In this document: positions 1 through 6,048 of the stretch, in pieces | Layout: every line of letters starts with the position of its first letter | How positions within the stretch are numbered: position 1 is the stretch's first letter | Assembly (NCBI GenBank): GCA_017848205.1 | Contig: JAGDDO010000444.1 | Location: 1 to 7,934 of the forward strand | From: Oscillospiraceae bacterium | Lineage (GTDB): Bacteria; Bacillota_A; Clostridia; Oscillospirales; Ruminococcaceae | DNA: 7,934 nucleotides | Reading direction: 5' to 3' | Made by a program: the position numbers and the translations under genes | Notes under the pieces: generated by a model | The model's database searches: none | Told to the model about the DNA's origin: nothing | Seen by the model: only the letters and a program-made list of their open reading frames with translations

Positions 1-200
1 ATTGCCATGATAGCAGGCTGTGCGTATACAGTTCTTGAAAGTTCAGTAAAGCTTTCGTCGAAGCATACCTTTTCAAGATCGTAGCCTAAGATCTCTGATC
101 CGGTCTTCATTACCGCAGCGGCTTCAGGATATTTATCAAAAATGTCCTTACCCATTCCTGCGTACTGTGCACCCTGGCCTGCAAATAGAATTATGTTCAT
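1..200 (-). CDS. fabD: Malonyl-CoA:ACP transacylase, N-terminal part (runs off the window)
   Basis: Transfers the malonyl group from malonyl-CoA to acyl carrier protein, supplying the extender for FabH and FabF in the cytosol. Only the first 66 codons are present; the gene continues beyond position 1. Seen in the sequence: the N-terminus MNIILFAGQGAQ carries the family's GQGxQ oxyanion motif (residues 8-12), followed by GMGKD (15-19) and the AQPAIMA segment (60-66), matching the conserved TQPAI(L/M)A region of FabD. The GHSxG nucleophile motif would lie outside the window. The ATG at 200 has a strong ribosome binding site, AAGGAAGG on the minus strand at 211-218. It is transcribed away from fabH, although in streptococci and many clostridia fabD lies inside the same operon between fabK and fabG. 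An acyltransferase domain of a larger protein cannot be excluded, but the context favours FabD. Confidence 0.93.
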   Translation of the reverse strand, partial: MNIILFAGQGAQYAGMGKDIFDKYPEAAAVMKTGSEILGYDLEKVCFDESFTELSRTVYAQPAIMA

Positions 201-210
201 AAATGATTGT

Positions 211-218
211 CCTTCCTT
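211..218 (-). promoter_or_regulatory. Ribosome binding site of fabD
   Basis: The minus strand reads AAGGAAGG, ending 10 nt before the ATG at 200. It fixes the fabD start and shows that translation runs leftward out of the intergenic region. Confidence 0.8.
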
Positions 219-247
219 ATAGTTATATTGCACTATTTTCAATATGC

Positions 248-269
248 TCTGTACATCAAATTTTACAGA
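248..269. promoter_or_regulatory. Inverted repeat TCTGTA-N10-TACAGA in the fabD leader (candidate operator)
   Basis: Perfect 6-nt arms at 248-253 and 264-269 flank a 10-nt AT-rich spacer. The centre-to-centre distance of 16 nt is about one and a half helical turns. It lies between fabD and the inferred promoters, so it would fall in the fabD leader if transcription starts near 327. It does not match the published FabT or FapR consensus sites as I recall them. An AT-rich stretch can give such a repeat by chance, so this is only a candidate. Confidence 0.25.
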
Positions 270-292
270 ACCTTTAAACTTGATCTGATTTA

Positions 293-310
293 ACAGCATT
301 GCATTGCTGT
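293..310. promoter_or_regulatory. Inverted repeat ACAGCA-N6-TGCTGT upstream of the fabH -35 (candidate operator)
   Basis: Perfect 6-nt arms at 293-298 and 305-310 surround TTGCAT, and CATTG is repeated directly inside. It ends 4 nt before the inferred fabH -35 hexamer at 315. This position would suit an activator, or a repressor that blocks RNA polymerase. As RNA on the fabD side it could form a 6-bp stem with a 6-nt loop. The assignment is inferred from position and symmetry only. Confidence 0.35.
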
Positions 311-314
311 CCGG

Positions 315-343
315 TTGCAAAAATTTCAAAAATAGTATAAAAT
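315..343 (+). promoter_or_regulatory. Probable sigma-A promoter of the fabH operon
   Basis: TTGCAA (315-320) and TAAAAT (338-343) are separated by 17 nt, the optimal spacing for the housekeeping sigma factor. The -10 matches 5 of 6 consensus bases and the -35 matches 4 of 6. Transcription would start near 350, leaving a leader of about 110 nt before fabH. This is the best-spaced pair I found on the plus strand of the 201-460 gap. Confidence 0.55.
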
Positions 344-362
344 AGAGGTTGAGTAGTGTTTA
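334..362 (-). promoter_or_regulatory. Candidate fabD promoter overlapping the fabH promoter
   Basis: Read on the minus strand, TAAACA (357-362) and TATACT (334-339) are 17 nt apart, matching the -35 consensus at 4 of 6 and the -10 at 5 of 6 positions. Its -10 overlaps the fabH -10 on the opposite strand and its -35 lies inside the inverted repeat at 350-366. Transcription would start near 327 and give fabD a leader of roughly 125 nt. Nothing better spaced was found nearer to fabD. This is an inference from hexamers alone. Confidence 0.35.
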
Positions 363-366
363 CTCA
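350..366. promoter_or_regulatory. Inverted repeat TGAGTA-N5-TACTCA at the fabH start site (candidate shared operator)
   Basis: Perfect 6-nt arms at 350-355 and 361-366 are separated by GTGTT. It begins at the predicted fabH transcription start and covers the -35 of the candidate fabD promoter, so one bound dimer could control both directions. FapR and FabT are the known Firmicutes regulators of these genes and bind close to start sites, but this sequence is not an obvious copy of either consensus. In the fabH mRNA the repeat could instead form a short 5'-end hairpin. Confidence 0.4.
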
Positions 367-449
367 TGGAATATATTTGCAAAGATCTGCTAAGTTCAGA
401 CCACATTTATAATCATAACACAAAACTACTGATAATACAATCTATATAC

Positions 450-456
450 AGGGGGA
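450..456 (+). promoter_or_regulatory. Ribosome binding site of fabH, serving a TTG start
   Basis: AGGGGGA lies 4 nt before TTG 461 and 7 nt before TTG 464. No ATG or GTG in frame lies near it, so fabH must begin at one of two adjacent TTG codons. Confidence 0.65.
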
Positions 457-460
457 AATT

Positions 461-1453
461 TTGTTGCAGGGAATAAAAATTTCAGGCATTGCTTCGTATG
501 TCCCGGAGACCGTCATTGAAAACAATGATTTCACATCATTCATCGAAACAAACGACGAATGGATAACAACACGTACAGGAATCAAGACCAGACACTGTGC
601 GATGAATATGCCTACATGGAAAATGGGCAGCAATGCTGCAGAAAAAGCCATAGATGCCTCAGGCATCTCCCGTGATGAGATAGATCTCATAATCTGCACC
701 ACAGTAACACCGGACACGCTCATACCTTCGACCGCATGTCTCATTCAGAAAGAGCTCGGCATGGAAGGCTGCATGGCCTTTGATATAAACTGTGCATGTT
801 CCGGCTTTGTCTACGCAGTTGACATGGCCCAGAAATACATCGCAGCCGGTTCAGCGCGAAACGTTCTTGTAATAAGCACTGAATCACTTTCAAAAGTTGT
901 GGACTATACTGACCGTTCATCATGCATTCTTTTCGGCGACGGTTCCGCAGCTGCAGTCATTTCACCGGCAGACACGGAATACAGCAGTTTTCTCGGCGCT
1001 GACGGCAGAGGCTCAGGCTTCCTTAAAGCTTCAAGTGTTCATCCGGTAGCCCACCCTCTTTTCGGAGTAAAAGGCATAGAACCGGAAACTGATGAAAACG
1101 ACCACGGTCAGCTTTTCCAGGACGGAAAGGAAGTTTACAAGTTTGCTGTGGCAACAATGCCGATGATAATCGAAAAGGTCACAGAAAAAGCAGGCCTTAC
1201 TGTAAACGACATAGACCACATCGTCCCGCACCAGGCAAATGTCCGCATAATCCAGACAGCTGCCTCAAGACTGGGACTTCCGATGGAAAAATTCTTTCTC
1301 AACATTGAGAAATACGGAAACACATCAAGCGCAAGCATTCCGATAGCACTCACTGAGGCTGTCGGCAGCGGCGTTATAAAAAGAGGCGACAGGATCGTAC
1401 TCGCAGGTTTCGGCGCAGGACTCACCTACGGTGCAGTCTGTCTGAAATACTGA
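461..1453 (+). CDS. fabH: Beta-ketoacyl-ACP synthase III (chain-initiating condensing enzyme)
   Basis: Condenses acetyl-CoA (or a branched starter acyl-CoA) with malonyl-ACP to begin each fatty acid chain; cytosolic, thiolase fold. The 330-residue product is full length for the family. Visible catalytic triad: Cys113 in ACSGF, His257 in VPHQAN and Asn287 in YGNTSSAS. The conserved NDEWITTRTGI segment (31-41) and the C-terminal GFGAGLTYGA (317-326) also fit FabH. Cys111, two residues before the nucleophile, sits where alanine is usual. Translation starts at TTG 461 or the adjacent TTG 464; the protein differs by one residue and the ribosome binding site fits both. It is the first gene of the operon, with fabG 37 nt downstream. 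The predicted leader of about 110 nt contains the inverted repeat at 350-366. Identification is secure; starter preference (acetyl versus branched) cannot be read from the sequence. Confidence 0.96.
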   Translation: MLQGIKISGIASYVPETVIENNDFTSFIETNDEWITTRTGIKTRHCAMNMPTWKMGSNAAEKAIDASGISRDEIDLIICTTVTPDTLIPSTACLIQKELGMEGCMAFDINCACSGFVYAVDMAQKYIAAGSARNVLVISTESLSKVVDYTDRSSCILFGDGSAAAVISPADTEYSSFLGADGRGSGFLKASSVHPVAHPLFGVKGIEPETDENDHGQLFQDGKEVYKFAVATMPMIIEKVTEKAGLTVNDIDHIVPHQANVRIIQTAASRLGLPMEKFFLNIEKYGNTSSASIPIALTEAVGSGVIKRGDRIVLAGFGAGLTYGAVCLKY

Positions 1454-1490
1454 TAAAACAAAATCACAAGGAAAAACGGAGGATCAGACA

Positions 1491-2234
1491 ATGGCACGTA
1501 CAGCAATTATCACAGGAGCAGCTCAGGGTATCGGCGCTGCGATCGCAAGAAGACTCGCTAAGGACGGAATCAACATAGCTGTCAACTGTATCAATCAGGA
1601 ACAGGTAGACACACAGGGAAATCAGCTTGCAGAAGAACTCCGCGGCTACGGTGTTGAAGCTGAATGCTTCATCGCGGACGTATCTGACTACGATCAGTGC
1701 GGCAAAATGGTTGACGCTGTAAAGGAACGTTTCGGCACCATCGACTGCCTTGTAAACAACGCAGGTATCACACGCGACGGACTTCTCGTAAGAATGTCGG
1801 AAGAAAACTACGACAGCGTTATCGCAGTAAACCAGAAGAGTGTTTACAACATGATGAAGCACGTAAGTGCTGTAATGATCAAGCAGAAGGGCGGCAGAGT
1901 GGTAAGCCTTTCATCAGTTGCAGGCGTACACGGCAATCCGGGCCAGTTCAACTATTCAGCTTCAAAGGCTGCTATAATCGGTATGACAAAGTCAGCTGCC
2001 AAGGAACTCGGTTCAAGAAACATCAACGTAAACGCAGTTGCTCCGGGATTTATCGAAACACCGATGACTGACAAGCTCACTGATGAACAGAAGAAGGGCA
2101 TCCTCAGCGCTGTTGCAATGAGAAGATACGGTAAGGCTGAAGAAGTGGCAAACGTTGTTGCATTCCTTCTTTCAGACGACGCTTCCTACGTAACAGGACA
2201 GGTTATCGAGATCTCAGGCGGACTTTCAATGTAA
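1491..2234 (+). CDS. fabG: 3-oxoacyl-ACP reductase (short-chain dehydrogenase)
   Basis: Reduces 3-oxoacyl-ACP to 3-hydroxyacyl-ACP, the first reduction of each elongation round, normally with NADPH. The 247-residue length is typical. Seen: the Rossmann nucleotide-binding motif TGAAQGIG (8-15), NNAG (89-92), and the catalytic tetrad Asn114, Ser142, Tyr155 and Lys159 in YSASK. The C-terminus SYVTGQVIEISGGLSM matches the FabG tail VTGQxxxxxGG. The ATG has a clear GGAGG at 1478-1482, 8 nt upstream. Short-chain dehydrogenases are a broad family, but position between fabH and fabF makes the FabG role very likely. In streptococci fabG follows fabD and precedes fabF; here it directly follows fabH. 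The downstream 213-nt gap is the longest inside the operon. Confidence 0.95.
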   Translation: MARTAIITGAAQGIGAAIARRLAKDGINIAVNCINQEQVDTQGNQLAEELRGYGVEAECFIADVSDYDQCGKMVDAVKERFGTIDCLVNNAGITRDGLLVRMSEENYDSVIAVNQKSVYNMMKHVSAVMIKQKGGRVVSLSSVAGVHGNPGQFNYSASKAAIIGMTKSAAKELGSRNINVNAVAPGFIETPMTDKLTDEQKKGILSAVAMRRYGKAEEVANVVAFLLSDDASYVTGQVIEISGGLSM

Positions 2235-2263
2235 TCATAGACTGAATTTTCAGATTTCTCTCA

Positions 2264-2301
2264 GGAAACGGAACCGGTCATCCGGCTTCACATGTGTTTC
2301 C
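2264..2301. repeat. Short inverted-repeat module GGAAAC...GTTTCC, upstream partner of the larger element
   Basis: GGAAAC (2264-2269) and GTTTCC (2296-2301) are complementary ends of a 38-nt segment. Inside, GAACCGG (2271-2277) can pair with CCGG-C-TTC (2282-2289) around a TCAT loop, with one bulged C. It begins 30 nt after the fabG stop. Its right end, GTGTTTCCCCTAA (2294-2306), is nearly identical to the right end of the next module at 2408-2419. It may be an internally deleted copy of the same repeat. No T-tract follows, so I do not call it a terminator. Confidence 0.45.
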
Positions 2302-2306
2302 CCTAA

Positions 2307-2415
2307 GGAAACGCTGATTTATTCATAAATCAGCGTGGGGCTTCGGGGCGAAGCCCCGCAAATCCCACCTCCGGAAATCCGGCGAAGCCGGATTTCCGAT
2401 TAAATCAGTGTTTCC
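2307..2415. mobile_element. 109-nt MITE-like palindromic element between fabG and fabF
   Basis: Terminal inverted repeats of 15 nt, GGAAACGCTGATTTA (2307-2321) and TAAATCAGTGTTTCC (2401-2415), match except for one G/A difference that still pairs as G-U in RNA. CTAA flanks both sides (2303-2306 and 2416-2419) and could be a target-site duplication. The interior holds perfect stems: 2311-2322 with 2325-2336 (2-nt spacer), 2337-2345 with 2349-2357 (loop GGG), and 2372-2383 with 2387-2398 (loop GAA, 12 bp). No open reading frame fits inside. The size, terminal repeats and lack of coding capacity resemble non-autonomous miniature elements or REP-type repeats. It sits in the transcribed spacer, so it would fold in the mRNA upstream of the fabF ribosome binding site. 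I cannot name a family or a helper transposase from this window. Confidence 0.6.
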
Positions 2416-2432
2416 CTAAATTTTAGTTTTGT

Positions 2433-2438
2433 AAGGAG
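2433..2438 (+). promoter_or_regulatory. Ribosome binding site of fabF, serving a TTG start
   Basis: AAGGAG ends 9 nt before TTG 2448 and lies 17 nt after the palindromic element. It supports the TTG as the true start, since the first residues MRRVVITGMG are exactly where FabF proteins begin. Confidence 0.75.
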
Positions 2439-2447
2439 ATGTAATTT

Positions 2448-3680
2448 TTGAGGCGAGTAGTAATTACAGGAATGGGTACAGTGAACTCACTTGGAAAGAA
2501 TAAAGATGAGTTCTGGGACAGCATCTCGCAGGGCAGACTCGGATTTTCATATGTTGACAAATTCGACGTTTCAGATTTTGACGTTAAGATCGTAAGCCAG
2601 GTAAAGGACTTTGTGCCTGATGAATGCATAGACAAGAAGGAACAGCGCCGTACAGACCGTTTCACACAGTTTGCCGTTACAGCAGCTATGGAAGCTATGC
2701 GTGACTGCGGTTCTGACCTTAAGGATCTTGATCCGTACAGAGTCGGCGTTATCATCGGCTGCGGCATCGGCGGTCTTGAACTCACCAATCAGGAGCATGC
2801 CAAGTACCTTGAAAAGGGACCGGGCAAGATATCTGTATTCTACGTTCCTATGATGATCGGCAACATGGCTGCAGGTACTATTGCCATGAAGACGGGTTTC
2901 AAGGGCGACAACTTCGCGACCGTAACAGCCTGCGCATCATCAACACACGCTATCGGCGAAGCCTTCAGAAAGATCAAGGACGGCTACATTGACGCTGCAC
3001 TCTGCGGCGGTACTGAAAGCTGCATTACAAAATTTGCCCTCGGCGGATTCAACAACATGAAGGCACTTTCAAGATCAACAGATCTCGAAAGATGTTCAAT
3101 TCCTTTTGACAAGGAAAGAAACGGCTTCGTACTCGGCGAAGGAAGTGCCGTACTTGTTCTCGAGGAATACGAACATGCTGTAGCCAGAGGCGCAAAGATC
3201 TACGCTGAGATCGCAGGATACGGCGCAACAGGCGACGCATACCACATGACATCACCTTCACCGGAAGGCGATGCAGCCGCACGCGCAATGGTAAACGCTT
3301 ACACTGAAGCAGGTCTTAAGGCTGAGGAGGTCACATACGTAAATGCACACGGCACATCAACAGGTCTTAATGACAAGTACGAAACAACAGCGATCAAAAA
3401 GGCTTTCGGCGCACACGCTGCAAACCTTAAGATAAATTCAACAAAATCAATGCTCGGCCACCTTCTCGGTGCTGCAGGAGCAGTTGAAGCAGTTGCTACC
3501 GCACTTCAGATGCAGCACGGACTCATTCACCAGACAGTGGGCTACAAAGTCCCTGATGAGGAATGCGATCTTTTCTACTGCACTGAAGGCAACATAAAGA
3601 CAGAGATAAAGGCAGCCATTTCCAACTCACTGGGATTCGGCGGTCACAACGCTACACTGTGCTTCAAGTCAGTAAAATAA
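2448..3680 (+). CDS. fabF: Beta-ketoacyl-ACP synthase II (elongating condensing enzyme)
   Basis: Condenses acyl-ACP with malonyl-ACP in each elongation round. The 410-residue length is usual for FabF. Seen: Cys162 nucleophile in TACASSTHA, His301 in NAHGTSTGLND, Lys333 and His338 in STKSMLGHLLGAAGA, and the C-terminal FGGHNA loop (397-402). The N-terminus RRVVITGMG fits the family start, so TTG 2448 is accepted with AAGGAG at 2433-2438. No second elongating synthase (FabB) is in the window. Clostridial FabF is reported to cover FabB's role in at least Clostridium acetobutylicum, so it may do so here, but that is inference. The gene lies downstream of the palindromic element, so its expression is the most exposed to any effect of that structure. 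It ends 15 nt before accB. Confidence 0.96.
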   Translation: MRRVVITGMGTVNSLGKNKDEFWDSISQGRLGFSYVDKFDVSDFDVKIVSQVKDFVPDECIDKKEQRRTDRFTQFAVTAAMEAMRDCGSDLKDLDPYRVGVIIGCGIGGLELTNQEHAKYLEKGPGKISVFYVPMMIGNMAAGTIAMKTGFKGDNFATVTACASSTHAIGEAFRKIKDGYIDAALCGGTESCITKFALGGFNNMKALSRSTDLERCSIPFDKERNGFVLGEGSAVLVLEEYEHAVARGAKIYAEIAGYGATGDAYHMTSPSPEGDAAARAMVNAYTEAGLKAEEVTYVNAHGTSTGLNDKYETTAIKKAFGAHAANLKINSTKSMLGHLLGAAGAVEAVATALQMQHGLIHQTVGYKVPDEECDLFYCTEGNIKTEIKAAISNSLGFGGHNATLCFKSVK

Positions 3681-3683
3681 TTG

Positions 3684-3690
3684 TTGGAGG
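3684..3690 (+). promoter_or_regulatory. Ribosome binding site deciding the accB start
   Basis: TTGGAGG lies 5 nt before ATG 3696. Because this site overlaps the codons that would follow an in-frame TTG at 3681, the ATG at 3696 is preferred. Confidence 0.75.
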
Positions 3691-3695
3691 ACGTT

Positions 3696-4199
3696 ATGGC
3701 AGATAACAGAATTTGCAGTCTCACATTTGCTGAGATAAAAGAACTTGCGGAACTCGTTTCCGAAAAAAAGCTTGGTAAAATAGAAATAAAAAACGGTGAA
3801 AGCTCTATTGTCATCGAAGACAGAAAGCTTCCTCCTGTGGCTCCGGTACCTCCTGTAATGCCGGCAGCACCATCAGCTGTGATGGCTGCACCTGCAGCAG
3901 CTCCGGCTCCGGCAGTACAGAGCCAGGATGCAGGCAAGGCCGCACCGGTCGAAGAAGCTGTGACCGGCAATGTTGTAAAGGCACCTATAGTAGGTACATT
4001 CTACGCTTCACCTTCACCTGACAAGCCGGCCTTCGTCAAAGTAGGCGACCACATAAAGAAGGGTGACGTTATTTTCATAGTTGAATCAATGAAGCTCATG
4101 AACGAGATCCAGAGCGAATTTGAAGGAACTGTTGAAAAGATACTCGTTGACAACGCATCTGCTGTCGAATACGACCAGCCGATCATGATCATAAAATAA
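3696..4199 (+). CDS. accB: Biotin carboxyl carrier protein of acetyl-CoA carboxylase
   Basis: Carries the carboxyl group on biotin between the AccC and AccA/AccD active sites. The 167-residue product has three parts: an N-terminal helix-rich region (about 1-44), a flexible Pro/Ala linker (about 46-77, with no charged residues), and a C-terminal biotinyl domain (about 94-167). Biotin is expected on Lys133 in VESMKLMNEI; most relatives read EAMKMMN, so Ser131 and Leu134 are mild variants. The ASPSPDKPAFVKVGD stretch (104-118) corresponds to the thumb loop typical of acetyl-CoA carboxylase carriers, which separates it from other biotinyl or lipoyl domains. I chose ATG 3696 over TTG 3681 because the ribosome binding site lies between them. 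Spacing to fabF and fabZ is 15 nt each, consistent with coupled expression. Confidence 0.96.
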   Translation: MADNRICSLTFAEIKELAELVSEKKLGKIEIKNGESSIVIEDRKLPPVAPVPPVMPAAPSAVMAAPAAAPAPAVQSQDAGKAAPVEEAVTGNVVKAPIVGTFYASPSPDKPAFVKVGDHIKKGDVIFIVESMKLMNEIQSEFEGTVEKILVDNASAVEYDQPIMIIK

Positions 4200-4214
4200 A
4201 AAGGGGATATAAAT

Positions 4215-4646
4215 ATGAGCATACTTATGGATCAGGAACAGATCAAGGGCATTATTCCTCACAGAGATCCGTTCCTCCTTATAGACGAAATAGTTGAAAT
4301 GGAACCGGGCAAAAGAGTCGTTGCAAGAAAATACATCAAGGCTGATGATTTCTGGTTCCGCGGTCACTTTCCTGAAAAGCCGGTAGTACCTGGCGTTCTC
4401 ATCATCGAGATGCTTGCACAGGCAGGTGCCGTTTCAATGCTCTCACTCGACGAGCACAAGGGCAAGATAGGCTTCCTCGGCGGCGTTGACAAGGCCAAGT
4501 TCAGAAGAATGGTAGTGCCGGGCGACGTTCTCACACTCGAAGTTGAGATCATCAAGATCAAGGGACCTGTAGGCGTCGGCAAGGCAGTTGCTCATGTTGA
4601 CGGTGAAAAGGCCGTAACAGCCGAGATCTCCTTTGTTTTAAAATAA
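4215..4646 (+). CDS. fabZ: 3-hydroxyacyl-ACP dehydratase
   Basis: Removes water from 3-hydroxyacyl-ACP to give trans-2-enoyl-ACP, using a hotdog fold. The 143-residue length is typical. Seen: IPHRDPFLLID (14-24), matching the family's LPHRxPFLLVD, and GHFPEKPVVPGVLIIEMLAQ (50-69) with catalytic His51 and Glu65. ATG 4215 is preferred over the in-frame ATG 4227 because AAGGGGA at 4201-4207 lies 7 nt upstream of the first. No FabA or FabM isomerase is in the window, so how this organism makes unsaturated fatty acids is not shown. Its place between accB and accC, which splits the carboxylase genes, is the usual arrangement in streptococci and clostridia. Confidence 0.96.
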   Translation: MSILMDQEQIKGIIPHRDPFLLIDEIVEMEPGKRVVARKYIKADDFWFRGHFPEKPVVPGVLIIEMLAQAGAVSMLSLDEHKGKIGFLGGVDKAKFRRMVVPGDVLTLEVEIIKIKGPVGVGKAVAHVDGEKAVTAEISFVLK

Positions 4647-4653
4647 TATAAAT

Positions 4654-4657
4654 GGAG
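4654..4657 (+). promoter_or_regulatory. Ribosome binding site deciding the accC start
   Basis: GGAG ends 9 nt before ATG 4667. It overlaps the in-frame upstream ATG at 4652, which has no purine-rich site of its own, so the start at 4667 is chosen. Confidence 0.75.
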
Positions 4658-4666
4658 CATAACAGA

Positions 4667-6013
4667 ATGTTCAGAAAAATATTAATAGCCAACCGCGGCG
4701 AGATCGCGGTCAGGATCATCAGGGCATGCCGTGAACTCGGTATCCGCACAGTTGCAGTTTATTCAACGGCTGACAAAAGCTCGCTGCATGCACAGATAGC
4801 AGACGAAGCTGTATGCATAGGTCCTGCTGATTCATCAAAGAGCTATCTCAACATAGAAGCCATTATCTCAGCATGCATGATCACAGGTGCCGATGCCGTT
4901 CATCCGGGTTTCGGCTTCCTTTCCGAAAACTCAAAGTTTGCAAGAATATGCGAAAAGTGCGGCATCACATTCATCGGTCCTTCACCTGAATCGATAGACA
5001 TGCTCGGCGACAAGGCGAATGCCAAAAAGACCATGGAAGATGCCGGTGTTCCGGTAATTCCGGGATCAAAGGGTGAAATAAAAACACTGGACGAAGCCCG
5101 CGAACTTGCCGAAAAGATCGGCTACCCGGTACTTATAAAGGCGGCTGCCGGCGGCGGCGGACGCGGTATAAGAATCGTAAACAACTCCGCTGAACTCGAG
5201 TCACAGATAACTGCAGCAAAGCAGGAATCGATGAACTTCTTCAGCGACGATGCTGTATATCTTGAAAAGTTCATTGAACGCCCTCGCCACGTTGAAATAC
5301 AGATCGTTGCCGACAAGGCCGGTCACGTTGTACACCTCGGTGAGCGTGACTGCTCTCTCCAGAGAAGACACCAGAAGGTCATCGAAGAAAGCCCGAGCCC
5401 TGTAATGACGGAAGAACTCCGTGCAAAGATGGGCAAAGCGGCAGTTACAGCTGCAAAGGTAAGCAATTACTACAATGTAGGTACAATTGAATTCCTTGTG
5501 GACAAGAACGGTGACTTCTACTTCATGGAAATGAACACAAGAATTCAGGTCGAGCACCCGATAACCGAATTCGTTACAGGTGTTGACCTTGTAAAGACAC
5601 AGATAAAAATAGCAGCCGGTGAAGATCTTGAATTCACACAGGACGACATAAAACTCAGAGGACATGCGATCGAATGCCGTATCAACGCTGAGTGTCCTGA
5701 AAAGAATTTCAGACCTTGTCCGGGCGTTATAACAGCACTCTACACACCGGGCGGTCCTGGCGTAAGAGTGGACAGTGCTGTTTACCAGGGCTATGCGATC
5801 ACTCCTTACTATGACTCCATGATCTCAAAGCTTATCGTTTACGGAAACACGCGTGAGGAAGCTATAAAGAAAATGTCATGGGCACTTTCCGAATTCATAG
5901 TAGGCGGTATAGATACAAACATCGAGTTCCAGCTCGACCTCATCAGAAATGAGACCTTCGGAAGCGGAGCCTACGATGTTGGTTTTATAGAAAAATTTCT
6001 TGAACAGAGATAA
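4667..6013 (+). CDS. accC: Biotin carboxylase subunit of acetyl-CoA carboxylase
   Basis: Uses ATP and bicarbonate to carboxylate the biotin on AccB. From ATG 4667 the protein has 448 residues, almost identical in length to E. coli AccC (449), and begins [18 protein letters not shown] as the family does; an ATG at 4652 would add five residues without a ribosome binding site. Domains in order: N-terminal biotin carboxylase domain (about 1-113), ATP-grasp domain with the glycine loop [10 protein letters not shown] (160-169), and C-terminal domain (about 331-446). Residues matching known E. coli ones: Lys116, Lys158, His208, Lys237, Glu275, Glu288, Asn290, Arg292 and Arg338. The protein ends without a carrier domain, so it is the stand-alone subunit rather than a pyruvate or propionyl-CoA carboxylase fusion. 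It lies 20 nt after fabZ and 35 nt before accD. Confidence 0.96.
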   Translation: MFRKILIANRGEIAVRIIRACRELGIRTVAVYSTADKSSLHAQIADEAVCIGPADSSKSYLNIEAIISACMITGADAVHPGFGFLSENSKFARICEKCGITFIGPSPESIDMLGDKANAKKTMEDAGVPVIPGSKGEIKTLDEARELAEKIGYPVLIKAAAGGGGRGIRIVNNSAELESQITAAKQESMNFFSDDAVYLEKFIERPRHVEIQIVADKAGHVVHLGERDCSLQRRHQKVIEESPSPVMTEELRAKMGKAAVTAAKVSNYYNVGTIEFLVDKNGDFYFMEMNTRIQVEHPITEFVTGVDLVKTQIKIAAGEDLEFTQDDIKLRGHAIECRINAECPEKNFRPCPGVITALYTPGGPGVRVDSAVYQGYAITPYYDSMISKLIVYGNTREEAIKKMSWALSEFIVGGIDTNIEFQLDLIRNETFGSGAYDVGFIEKFLEQR

Positions 6014-6048
6014 AGCAAGCGAAGACTTGTACAAAGGAGCCATAAAAG

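Noticed and set aside
408..413. Perfect TATAAT as an alternative fabH promoter
   Set aside because: No -35-like hexamer lies 16-18 nt upstream; the nearest TTGCAA (377-382) is 25 nt away, and there is no TGn extension. It may be a minor start, but the 315-343 pair is better.
1464..1862. 132-codon open frame on the minus strand
   Set aside because: It lies antisense to the well-supported fabG, is rich in Cys and Ser as antisense frames often are, and matches no family I recognise.
2264..2419. CRISPR array or riboswitch in the fabG-fabF gap
   Set aside because: There are no evenly spaced direct repeats with unique spacers, and the hairpin pattern matches no riboswitch class I know.
2307..2430. 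Intrinsic terminator after fabG
   Set aside because: The stems are strong but none is followed directly by a run of T. The nearest T-rich stretch (2420-2430) is interrupted, and the downstream genes need readthrough. Partial attenuation remains possible.
3681..3695. TTG 3681 as the start of accB
   Set aside because: It directly abuts the fabF stop and would place the TTGGAGG ribosome binding site inside the coding region. ATG 3696 is correctly spaced from that site.
4652..4666. ATG 4652 as the start of accC
   Set aside because: Only AT-rich sequence precedes it, while ATG 4667 has GGAG 9 nt upstream and gives the standard [14 protein letters not shown] start.
5201..5665. 154-codon open frame on the minus strand
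   Set aside because: It is fully antisense to the ATP-grasp part of accC, where the plus-strand protein shows all catalytic residues. I see no domain in it.
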